Shown piece by piece: positions 19,826 through 27,618 of a stretch of DNA of 64,000 nt (position 1 is the first letter of the stretch; every line of letters begins with the position of its first letter). Below the pieces are notes generated by a model. That model was not told where the DNA came from and made no database searches. It saw only the letters and a program-made list of their open reading frames with translations. Location of the stretch: the NCBI RefSeq assembly GCF_913773725.1, contig NZ_CAJYGK010000034.1:1-64000 (forward strand). Reading direction: 5' to 3'. The DNA comes from an uncultured Aquabacterium sp. (GTDB lineage: Bacteria; Pseudomonadota; Gammaproteobacteria; Burkholderiales; Burkholderiaceae_C). The position numbers and the translations under genes were made by a program.

Positions 19826-21466
19826 ATGTTGATGCCTCTGCCGCGCCCGACGCCCGCCCCCCGCCGCCAAGCCGCTGCCCGACCGGCCATCCGGTGGGTG
19901 GCCCTGGCCACCCTGCTGACCGCCAGCATCTGGGGCGGCCCACGGGCCCATGGGCAGGCGCTCGAGGGCAATCCGCTGCCCTCGCTGGGCGACTCGGTCT
20001 CGCAGGAACTGTCGCCCACCGCCGAGCGGCGCCTGGGAGACCGGATCATGCGCAGCCTCAAGCGCGATCCGGACGTGATCGACGACCCGCTGATTCAGGC
20101 CTACATCGAGCAGCAGTGGCGAGGGCTGCTCGTGGCGGCGCGCCTGCGCGGTGAGATTGGCCCGGACCTGGATGCGGCACACGCCTGGTCGTCCTTCCTG
20201 GTGCGCGACCGGTCCGTGAACGCCTTTGCCCTGCCCGGCGGCTACATCGGCATCCACCTGGGCCTGATCGCCATGACGAACACGGCCGACGAGCTGGCCT
20301 CGGTGCTGGCGCACGAGCTGTCCCATGTGACGCAGCGACACATCGCCCGGATGATCGGGCAGCAGTCACGCACCTCGTGGGTGAGCATCGCCACGATGAT
20401 TGCCGGCATCCTGGCGGCGAGCCGCAACGCGCAGGCGGCCCAGGCCCTGATCTATGGGGGGCAGGCCGTGTCCACCCAGACGCAGCTCAACTTTTCCCGA
20501 GACATGGAGCGCGAAGCCGACCGGGTCGGCTTCGGCGTCCTGGCGCAGGCGGGGTACGACACCGCCGGCATGGCGTCGATGTTCGAGATGCTGCAGCAGG
20601 CTTCGCGGCTGAACGACGATGGCCGCTACCCCTACCTGCGCACCCACCCACTGACCAGCGAGCGCATCGGCGATGCCCGGGCGCGGCTTGGGCTGGGCGG
20701 CGACCACGCGATCCCGCCGGCCAGCCGGCCTGACGGGGAGCGGGCAGCCCTGCACGCCATGATGGCAGCGCGGTCCCGGGTGTTGATGGACACGCGGACG
20801 GTGGCCCTGCAGGCCCTGATGCAGCAGGAGCCGGCCAGCCAGGCCACGGCCCTGCAGCGCGTGGCCCGGCACTACACGGTGATGCTGGCCGCGCAGCGGG
20901 GCGGGGCCCCCACGCAGGCCGCGGCCTCGCTGGTGCGTGCACGCGATGCGGCCCGCGAACTGCCCTTTGCTCAGCAGGCGGTTGTCGCGCGCGTGCTGGA
21001 TCTTGGCGAGGCAGAGAACCACCTGCTGAACCGGCAACCCGCAGCCGCGTCGGCCGCCCTGCAGCGGGCCCTGGCCAGCGGTGCCTCGCTGGACGGGCGC
21101 CCCGAATTGCTGCTGGCCACGCAGGTCACACTGGCCAGCCCGGACAGCCCCGCACGACGCGAACAGGCCGTGCGGCTGGCCGAGCGGCTGCAGGCGCAGG
21201 TCAGCCGACAACCGGACGATGCCACCAGCTGGACGCTGCTGGCGAGCCTCTGGAGCGAGCTTGATCAGCCCTTGCGCGCGGTGCGAGCCGAGGCCGAGGC
21301 CGTCGCCGCACTGGGGGATCTGCCGGGCGCGATCGAACGCATCCAGGGCGCCCGCGCCCGCTTCCGTCAGCCGGATGCAGCCGGGGTGATCGAACTGAGT
21401 GTGATGGACGCGCGCATGAAAGCGTGGATGCGTCAGCAGCGCGACGACCTGCAGGACGCCAACTGA
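19826..21466 (+). CDS. M48 family metalloprotease (BepA-like)
   Basis: [46 protein letters not shown] (HExxH); [20 protein letters not shown]-like C-terminus. Confidence 0.9.
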   Translation: MLMPLPRPTPAPRRQAAARPAIRWVALATLLTASIWGGPRAHGQALEGNPLPSLGDSVSQELSPTAERRLGDRIMRSLKRDPDVIDDPLIQAYIEQQWRGLLVAARLRGEIGPDLDAAHAWSSFLVRDRSVNAFALPGGYIGIHLGLIAMTNTADELASVLAHELSHVTQRHIARMIGQQSRTSWVSIATMIAGILAASRNAQAAQALIYGGQAVSTQTQLNFSRDMEREADRVGFGVLAQAGYDTAGMASMFEMLQQASRLNDDGRYPYLRTHPLTSERIGDARARLGLGGDHAIPPASRPDGERAALHAMMAARSRVLMDTRTVALQALMQQEPASQATALQRVARHYTVMLAAQRGGAPTQAAASLVRARDAARELPFAQQAVVARVLDLGEAENHLLNRQPAAASAALQRALASGASLDGRPELLLATQVTLASPDSPARREQAVRLAERLQAQVSRQPDDATSWTLLASLWSELDQPLRAVRAEAEAVAALGDLPGAIERIQGARARFRQPDAAGVIELSVMDARMKAWMRQQRDDLQDAN

Positions 21467-21517
21467 CGAGACAAGGCCGACCACGACACAGCCCCGCCGC
21501 AGCAGGGCACCACTGGC

Positions 21518-23668
21518 TCAGTGCGACCAGTTCACGGTCAGCTGCGCATGGCGGGGCGCGCCGTAGTACGCCTGCTCCCAGTACAGGCTGTTGATGTACT
21601 TCTGGTTCGTCACGTTGCGAACCTGTGCCGCCACCGTCCAGTGGCGATCGATGCGGTAGCTCACGCCCAGATCCAGCAACGCATGGCTGTCCTGCCGGAC
21701 ACGGGCGCCTCCGACGGCACGGGACGTCGCCGACTGCCAGCGCCATCCCGCGGTCGCTCGCAGTCGGTCGGTCAGGTCGTGGCGCAGGCTGAGGGTGGCC
21801 CGCTCGCGCGGCAGAAAGGTACGGGCATCGTGGCCGGCATCGTCGTGGATTTGCAGGCGCGTCAGGCTGGCCGCCACTTCCAGCCCCTGCACCAGCCGCC
21901 CGGTGGCTTCCAGCTCGACGCCGCGGCTGCGGGTGTCCTGCGGTGAGTAGACGTTGCGGCCGTCCTGCCAGGTCGCGTCCCCCGCCAGCCCATCCTGCCG
22001 GGTATGAAACACAGCGGCCTGCAGGCTCAGCGTCCGATCCAGCACGTCGGCTTTCAGGCCGACCTCCGCGTTGCTGCCGCGCACGGGCGCGAGAGGCTGG
22101 CCGGACACCCCGGCCTCGGTCTGCGGCTTGAAGATCCGGGCATAGCTGGCGTATGCCGAGAGCGCAGACCGAACCTGCCACACCGCACCCACGTACGGCG
22201 TGAAGCGGGTGGCGTCGTAGGCATGGGCGACACCATAGTTGGCCCCGCTGGAGCGCATGTTCACCCACTGAGCGCCAGACAACAATTTGACAGCATCGCC
22301 CAGGCTGAACCGGGCTGCACCGTACACACCCCGGCGCTCGGCATCGAAGTCCGAGCCATCGTAGGCGGCATTCAAGGCCGGCTTGGCAAAGCGCCCGTCC
22401 CAGTCAACCAGGCTGGCGCCCAAGTCGGTGTAACGCAAGCCACCGTAGCTCGCATACCCCGAGCGCTCCGCGGCTTTTTCCTTGGCCCAGTTCGCGCCGA
22501 CCACCAGATCGTGACGACGACCGCCCAGGCGGAAAGGGCCGGATGCCTGCACATTCAGCAGGTTCTGCGTGTAGCGGCCATCAAACGCCGACGGGTAGCC
22601 GAACAAGCCCGTGCGGTCGTCACGCTGCGGGGTGCCGAATACATAGAACAGTTCTGAATCGGAGGTGTTGCGGCGGTGGGTCAAGACCGTGCGCACCTGC
22701 CAACCCTGGCCCAGGTCATGCGAAAGCTCGGCACTCAGGCGACGCTCTCGGTTGTCCCACCAGGCCCAGTCGGTGGCGGTGCTCGTGGACACGTCGTAGT
22801 CTGTCTGGGTGCCGTCCGTATAGGCCATGGGCAGCGCGCCCCACATCGGGCTTCGGGCGTGGCTTTGTCGCTCCAGCCAGCTCAGCGACAGGGTCATGTC
22901 ACGGGTGAGATCCACATCCAGCGCGCCGTACAGCGTGGAGAGGCGTTTGCCATGGCGATCGAGGTGGCTGTCGCCGTCCTGTGCGGCCCCCACCAGCCGC
23001 CCCCGCACGCCGCCATCGGCGTTCAGCGCGCCCGAAACATCCCCGGTCAGCCGCCGGGTCTGCCACGAGCCGATGCTGGCCGAGCCGGATGCCTGGAACG
23101 CGGTGGTGGGCCGCTTGCGCACGAAGTTGAGGGTCGCCGAAGGCTGTCCGGTGCCGGTCAGCAGGCCGTTCGCGCCCCGCAGGACCTCGATGCGGTCATA
23201 GATCAACGTATCGACATCGCCCCACTGGGCTCCATTGGTGAACGGCAGGCCGACGCCATCCAGCTGGAAGTGGTCGATGTCGAAGCCGCGTGCCGTGTAG
23301 TAGGTGCGGTCGGTCTCGACGCGCTCGACCGTCACGCCCGGTGCGTACATCAGCGCGTCGTTCACGGTGTTCAGGCCAAGGTCGTCGAGCTGGGCCCGCG
23401 TGAGGGTGCTGATGGCCTGCGGCGTTTCCTGCGCCGTGAGGGCCAGTCCGGTGGCCGCGCGCGAGCGCCCGCCGCGGTAGCTGTCGCGGTGCTCCGTGGG
23501 GGTGTCCTCCCTGCGGGCAGACACCGACACCCCCTCTACGGACGCCGCCGTGTCGGCCGGAGCGGCCACGGCAAGAGACCAGGATGAAGGTTGAACGGCG
23601 GCCATGCAGGCCACGAGAGAGAGAAGACGGGGGGTCGCGGCGGCGCGACGAGGCGGAATGCGAGACAT
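21518..23668 (-). CDS. TonB-dependent siderophore receptor (FhuE/FpvA-like)
   Basis: ETPQAISTLTRAQLDDLGLNTVNDALMYAPGVTVERVETDRTYYTARGFDIDHFQLDGVGLPF...VLRGANGLLTGTGQPSATLNFVRKRP; C-terminal NQKYINSLYWEQAYYGAPRHAQLTVNWSH. Confidence 0.93.
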   Translation of the reverse strand: MSRIPPRRAAATPRLLSLVACMAAVQPSSWSLAVAAPADTAASVEGVSVSARREDTPTEHRDSYRGGRSRAATGLALTAQETPQAISTLTRAQLDDLGLNTVNDALMYAPGVTVERVETDRTYYTARGFDIDHFQLDGVGLPFTNGAQWGDVDTLIYDRIEVLRGANGLLTGTGQPSATLNFVRKRPTTAFQASGSASIGSWQTRRLTGDVSGALNADGGVRGRLVGAAQDGDSHLDRHGKRLSTLYGALDVDLTRDMTLSLSWLERQSHARSPMWGALPMAYTDGTQTDYDVSTSTATDWAWWDNRERRLSAELSHDLGQGWQVRTVLTHRRNTSDSELFYVFGTPQRDDRTGLFGYPSAFDGRYTQNLLNVQASGPFRLGGRRHDLVVGANWAKEKAAERSGYASYGGLRYTDLGASLVDWDGRFAKPALNAAYDGSDFDAERRGVYGAARFSLGDAVKLLSGAQWVNMRSSGANYGVAHAYDATRFTPYVGAVWQVRSALSAYASYARIFKPQTEAGVSGQPLAPVRGSNAEVGLKADVLDRTLSLQAAVFHTRQDGLAGDATWQDGRNVYSPQDTRSRGVELEATGRLVQGLEVAASLTRLQIHDDAGHDARTFLPRERATLSLRHDLTDRLRATAGWRWQSATSRAVGGARVRQDSHALLDLGVSYRIDRHWTVAAQVRNVTNQKYINSLYWEQAYYGAPRHAQLTVNWSH

Positions 23669-23737
23669 GGCGGCGGAAGCAGCGTCCGACCTCGAGAAGG
23701 CCGGACCAGGTAGACACCCCGGCGCGGCCCCTGCGCT

Positions 23738-23893
23738 TCATGATGTCGCGTAGACCGGCACGGTCAACCACACCGCCAGCACGACCGCGGCGAACGGCAA
23801 CCAGAAGCGCAAGGCTTCGAGCCAGGCAGCCGGCCGTGCTGTGCGCACGGGCAACCGGCCAGGCAGAACGCGGCGGTCAGATCGACGGAACAT
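23738..23893 (-). CDS. Small single-TM protein between the Fur box and the TonB receptor
   Basis: 51 aa: MFRRSDRRVLPGRLPVRTARPAAWLEALRFWLPFAAVVLAVWLTVPVYATS; same strand as the receptor. Confidence 0.45.
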   Translation of the reverse strand: MFRRSDRRVLPGRLPVRTARPAAWLEALRFWLPFAAVVLAVWLTVPVYATS

Positions 23894-23971
23894 GAACGAC
23901 TCCAGGGCCCGACATCGGGCAGGACGCGTTGACCGGCTGGCGACGGCTGGCTGGCACCACCGCATGAATAT

Positions 23972-23990
23972 AAATGAGAATTGTTATCAT
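23972..23990 (-). promoter_or_regulatory. Fur-box-like operator/promoter of the TonB receptor unit
   Basis: AAATGAGAATTGTTATCAT; minus strand TTGTAT-N18-TATATT embeds it. Confidence 0.8.
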
Positions 23991-24001
23991 ATACAAGCCC
24001 G

Positions 24002-25285
24002 TCAAGCGGATGGGGCCTTGTCGATCACGCTGGCCTGCTCCAAGGCGCGGGCCAGCGCCGACCGACTGGGCGTGTCGATGAACAGACACGGTTTGCCGGT
24101 GCGCTTGCAGTGCGCCTTGACGCGCCAGTACGCGCCGTGGCTGACACAACCGGTCTGACAGATCACCAGGTCGGCCGCCGCCAGCGTGGCGTCCAGCCGC
24201 TGGGGGTTGTCCTCGTCACCACCGTCGTGGTGCAGGAACCGGCCGCCCGTCTGCTCGACCAGATTCCGGTAGGCCGGCACACTGGCCGGTCGCCCGCCCA
24301 CACACAGCACGGCGCGCTTAGACAAAGCACCGTGCGGCAGCCAGTGCACCGGTGCGTCCAGTAGCGGGTCCGAGTGAATCGGCTCGGCCACCCGGGTCCG
24401 GTCGCTCATGCGTTGAGCCTGCTCGGTCAGGCGGTGCACTTCGCGTTGCAGGACCTGCAGACGCTCGGCCTGCGCCTGACGTTCGCGCAACAGCGCCTCG
24501 CGGGCGGGCAGATCAGGATGGGCCTGCGCCAGATGGTCACGCTCATCACGCAGCTGGGCCAGGGCCGTGTCCCGGCCGATGAGCTCGGCGCGCAGCTGCA
24601 GCACCGTCTGCTCCAGCGCGTCGATGCGGCGCGCCTGCTGCGCGGCCTGATCCTGCAGACGCAACTGCACGGCCTGGTGTGCCTGTTGCAGTTCCGCATG
24701 GTCTGCGAGCAAGGCCTCGAACCGCGTCTGCTCCACCCGTGTCGCCGCGCCCACCTGATGCTGCACCATGTGGACGTGGCCCAGCACCTTGGCGGCCAGG
24801 TCCGGCGTGCACCGCGGGTGCGTGAGTGTGGCCCACAACGCCTCGGCCAGACGGGGCCCGCCCGCCGCCGCCCGCCACCACTGCTGCAGCGCCAGCTCGT
24901 CCTTGCAACGCGCCGCCTGGCGCACTGCCAGCTGATGCCGGCGATCCAGATCCTTCTGCACCGCCTCGGCCAGCGGCCCGCGCTGACGGCACGCCGACAC
25001 CACCGTGCAGTGCAGCTCGTATTCGTCCGCCCACGGGGTGCCCCTCAACAGCCGACTGGCCAGATGATGCAGCGTGGGAATCGGCAGGCACACCCCCACG
25101 ACCGGGCAATGCGCGGTCGCGTCCAACTCCCAGATGCGCCGCCGGCGCGACCCCCGAGCGCCATCGGCCGGCGGTGACGGGACCGGTGTGAGCGGTGCCG
25201 CATGGACAAGCCGGACCGAGCCGGCCTCAGGCTGCATGGGGCGCGACGCGGGAAAATCGAACAAGCGGCGGGACGTATCGCACAT
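24002..25285 (-). CDS. DUF2325 domain-containing protein with coiled coil
   Basis: C-terminal AVLCVGGRPASVPAYRNLVEQTGGRFLHHDGGDEDNPQRLDATLAAADLVICQTGCVSHGAYWRVKAHCKRTGKPCLFID; AAGGAGATTCCG before ATG at 25285. Confidence 0.8.
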   Translation of the reverse strand: MCDTSRRLFDFPASRPMQPEAGSVRLVHAAPLTPVPSPPADGARGSRRRRIWELDATAHCPVVGVCLPIPTLHHLASRLLRGTPWADEYELHCTVVSACRQRGPLAEAVQKDLDRRHQLAVRQAARCKDELALQQWWRAAAGGPRLAEALWATLTHPRCTPDLAAKVLGHVHMVQHQVGAATRVEQTRFEALLADHAELQQAHQAVQLRLQDQAAQQARRIDALEQTVLQLRAELIGRDTALAQLRDERDHLAQAHPDLPAREALLRERQAQAERLQVLQREVHRLTEQAQRMSDRTRVAEPIHSDPLLDAPVHWLPHGALSKRAVLCVGGRPASVPAYRNLVEQTGGRFLHHDGGDEDNPQRLDATLAAADLVICQTGCVSHGAYWRVKAHCKRTGKPCLFIDTPSRSALARALEQASVIDKAPSA

Positions 25286-25317
25286 CGGAATCTCCTTGCT
25301 TCGCGCCACACTTTAAT

Positions 25318-25336
25318 GCGAACGATTCTCATTATC
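25318..25336 (-). promoter_or_regulatory. Fur-box-like operator upstream of the DUF2325 gene
   Basis: Minus strand TTGATAATGAGAATCGTTCGCATTAAAGT: Fur box inside TTGATA-N17-TAAAGT promoter. Confidence 0.82.
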
Positions 25337-25402
25337 AATGTTTGGGGGCACCAAAAACCCGCTCACTTGAAGGGACATGCCGGCCGGCGCTAGACTGCGG
25401 GC

Positions 25403-25539
25403 TGTCCGGAAGGGGAGTAGCGCGCGGCATGAAGTCGCGGTGTCATCCCGTCAACACGGTGGGCCGCCCGGCTCACCCGGGTTCACCAGTGCCCCCTGGC
25501 GTCAGCACGCCAGGCCACCACAGCAAGACCTTCCGGTGA
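25403..25539 (+). promoter_or_regulatory. yybP-ykoY-type (Mn2+) riboswitch in the terC leader
   Basis: P1 CCGGAAGG (25406-25413)/CCTTCCGG (25529-25536); GGGGAGTAG motif; CGTCAACA; GCAAGACC at the 3' side; internal stems GGTGG/CCACC and CTGGCG/CGCCAG; upstream TTGAAG-N18-TAGACT. Confidence 0.85.
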
Positions 25540-25584
25540 CCAACCCGTGCCGTCCGTGGCACGCCTTTGATCACCGGAGCAAAC

Positions 25585-26568
25585 ATGCTGTCGATAGCGC
25601 CCTTGTGGCTGTGGTTCGTTTTTGCCGCCATCGTGCTGGTGGCCCTGTTCGTCGACTTCGTCGTCCTGAAGAAACAGGGGGCCCATGCCGTCACCGTCCC
25701 CGAAGCCATTCGCTGGTCCCTGGTGTGGGTCGGCATCAGCCTGGCCTTCAATGGCCTGTTGTGGTGGGCGTTCGCGCAGGACCAGGGCGTGGCCGTGGCC
25801 AACACCAAGGCGCTGGAGTTCCTGACCGGCTACCTGATCGAGAAGTCACTCGCGGTCGACAACATCTTTGTCTTCCTGATGATCTTCACCTACTTCGCGG
25901 TGCCGCCGGCCTACCAGAAGCGGGTGCTGATGATCGGCATCATCGGCGCCATCGTGCTGCGCACGATCATGATCCTGGTGGGGGGCTGGCTGATCAGCGA
26001 GTTCCACTGGGTTCTCTATCTGTTCGGCGCCTTCCTCTTCCTCACGGGTGTGAAGATGTGGTGGGCGGCCGACAAGGAGCCCAACCTCGAAGACAACCCG
26101 GCGCTCAAGTTGCTGCGCCGCGTGCTGCCGGTCAGCGACCGGTTTGACGGCGAACGGTTCTGGACGGTGCAACGCGGCGTGCGCATTGCCACCCCGCTGC
26201 TGCTGGTGGTGGCCCTGGTCGGCCTGACGGACGTGATCTTCGCAGTGGACTCGATCCCCGCCATCTACGCCATCACCACCGACCCGTTCATCGTGCTGAC
26301 GTCCAACATCCTGGCCATCCTCGGCCTGCGGGCGATGTACTTCCTGCTCGCCGCGATGGCCGCCAAGTTCCACCTGCTGAGCTATGGCCTGGCCGTGGTG
26401 CTGGTCTTCATCGGCACGAAGATGATGCTGATCGACCTGTACAAGATCCCGGTGCTGGTGTCGCTCGGCGTGGTGATCGGCATCCTTGCCGTCACGATGA
26501 TCTGGAGCGTGAAGACCGCGCCGAGCATCGGTGGCAGCAAGACCGCGACCGACGGCCCGCAGGCCTGA
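25585..26568 (+). CDS. TerC/Alx family membrane protein (putative Mn exporter)
   Basis: KALEFLTGYLIEKSLAVDNIFVFLMIF...VALVGLTDVIFAVDSIPAIYAITTDPFIVLTSNILAILGLRAMYFLL; start at 25585 (ATG) or upstream 25567. Confidence 0.93.
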   Translation: MLSIAPLWLWFVFAAIVLVALFVDFVVLKKQGAHAVTVPEAIRWSLVWVGISLAFNGLLWWAFAQDQGVAVANTKALEFLTGYLIEKSLAVDNIFVFLMIFTYFAVPPAYQKRVLMIGIIGAIVLRTIMILVGGWLISEFHWVLYLFGAFLFLTGVKMWWAADKEPNLEDNPALKLLRRVLPVSDRFDGERFWTVQRGVRIATPLLLVVALVGLTDVIFAVDSIPAIYAITTDPFIVLTSNILAILGLRAMYFLLAAMAAKFHLLSYGLAVVLVFIGTKMMLIDLYKIPVLVSLGVVIGILAVTMIWSVKTAPSIGGSKTATDGPQA

Positions 26569-26642
26569 CCCGCCCTGCCGAGGCCTGTGGCGCAAGGCGT
26601 CCGCATCCCGCGGCGTCTTGCACGGGCCGGGCGGCAGCGACG

Positions 26643-27110
26643 TCAGCCGAGCTGGCTTTGCAGGTAGTTCGGCAGCCCTATCAGACGGATGAGGTTGAGC
26701 TGCTGAGACAGCCAGTGCGCGTGGTCTTCCTCGGTGTCGATCAGCATCGGCAGCAGGATGTCGCGGGTGACGAAATCGCGCTCGTGTTCGCACAAGGCCA
26801 TCACCTCACGGAGGTGGGCCGTCACCGAGATCTCCACGGCCAGGTCGTTGGCGAAAATCTCCGGCACATCGTGGCCGATCGTCAGCGTCGACGGCTTCAT
26901 GTCGGGATGGCCGCCCAGCATCAGGATGCGCCGGATCAGGGCATCGGCGTGCCCCGTCTCATCCTCCATTTCGTGCGCGATGCGAGCGGCCACCTTGGCG
27001 AACCCCCACTCGGCGAGCATGCGCGAATGGATGAAGTACTGATCGCGTGCCGCCAGCTCGTCGACGAGCAGGGCGTTGAGGGCGACCACCACGGCAGGTG
27101 AGCCATGCAT
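26643..27110 (-). CDS. bfr: Bacterioferritin-family protein, heme-ligand Met replaced by Thr
   Basis: ALNALLVDELAARDQYFIHSRMLAEWGFAKVAARIAHEMEDETGHADALIRRILMLGGHPDMK...DTEEDHAHWLSQQLNLIRLIGLPNYLQSQLG. Confidence 0.93.
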   Translation of the reverse strand: MHGSPAVVVALNALLVDELAARDQYFIHSRMLAEWGFAKVAARIAHEMEDETGHADALIRRILMLGGHPDMKPSTLTIGHDVPEIFANDLAVEISVTAHLREVMALCEHERDFVTRDILLPMLIDTEEDHAHWLSQQLNLIRLIGLPNYLQSQLG

Positions 27111-27231
27111 AGGGGAGACTCCGAAACAGAACAACCCGGTGATCATGCACCGGGCGCCCCTTGCCGGGACCGCGGCGCTCCCGGGGGTTGATGCAGATCA
27201 GCCACACCCGAAGCGAGCCCCGATCGCTTGC

Positions 27232-27250
27232 AAATGAGAATCGTTTGCAT
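27232..27250. promoter_or_regulatory. Fur-box-like operator between bfr and the candidate RNA
   Basis: AAATGAGAATCGTTTGCAT; plus strand TTGCAA-N17-TAAAGT promoter, same layout as the DUF2325 promoter. Confidence 0.82.
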
Positions 27251-27262
27251 TAAAGTTCCCCC

Positions 27263-27407
27263 ATGCGCTGACCTGCTCAGCGTCGTTTCGCGAGGAGCGC
27301 AAACCGTCTGACAGGACGGCCGCTCCGGTGTGGGGACATCGGGATCCTGGGGCAAGTGGGGCTGACGGATCCGTGTGCGAAACGGCGTGGGTCAGCGCAT
27401 TTTTTTT
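27263..27407 (+). ncRNA. Candidate Fur-controlled structured RNA (sRNA or riboswitch-like leader)
   Basis: ATGCGCTGACC (27263-27273) is the perfect reverse complement of GGTCAGCGCAT (27390-27400); hairpin CGCTGA-CCTGC-TCAGCG; hairpin GGAGCG..CCGTC/GACGG..CGCTCC; terminator stem GCTGAC/GTCAGC then T8. Confidence 0.6.
27361..27407 (+). terminator. Intrinsic terminator of the candidate RNA
   Basis: GCTGAC...CCGT...ACGG...GTCAGC-GCA-TTTTTTTT. Confidence 0.7.
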
Positions 27408-27482
27408 GGTCGACTGGCCCGCCAAGTGTGGCGGGGAAGTGTCATCCCCCCGTCTCAGCGGTCGGGCTTGGATGCCAACAGT

Positions 27483-27502
27483 ATTACGAATCGTTATCAT
27501 TT
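27483..27502 (+). promoter_or_regulatory. Fur-box-like operator of the second TonB receptor operon
   Basis: ATTACGAATCGTTATCATTT, about 115 bp upstream of the receptor start. Confidence 0.7.
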
Positions 27503-27618
27503 GCAAATCTACCGGTTCCTCTCGCCCGCCAGCCCGTCCCTGTCCGGACCAGCCAGCCACCCGGAGCCCGGCATTCCAGGCCTGCACCGCAGGCCCCCTG
27601 CCCTCTGGAGTTCTTCTC

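Noticed and set aside
23196-23771. 191-aa minus ORF at the TonB receptor N-terminus
   Set aside because: Alternative frame of the receptor gene; receptor frame is clearly coding.
27290-27326. Possible base pairing of the candidate RNA with the bfr ribosome-binding region
   Set aside because: By eye only 5-6 contiguous pairs (GGGGA with UCCCC) could be found; too weak to claim without a pairing program.
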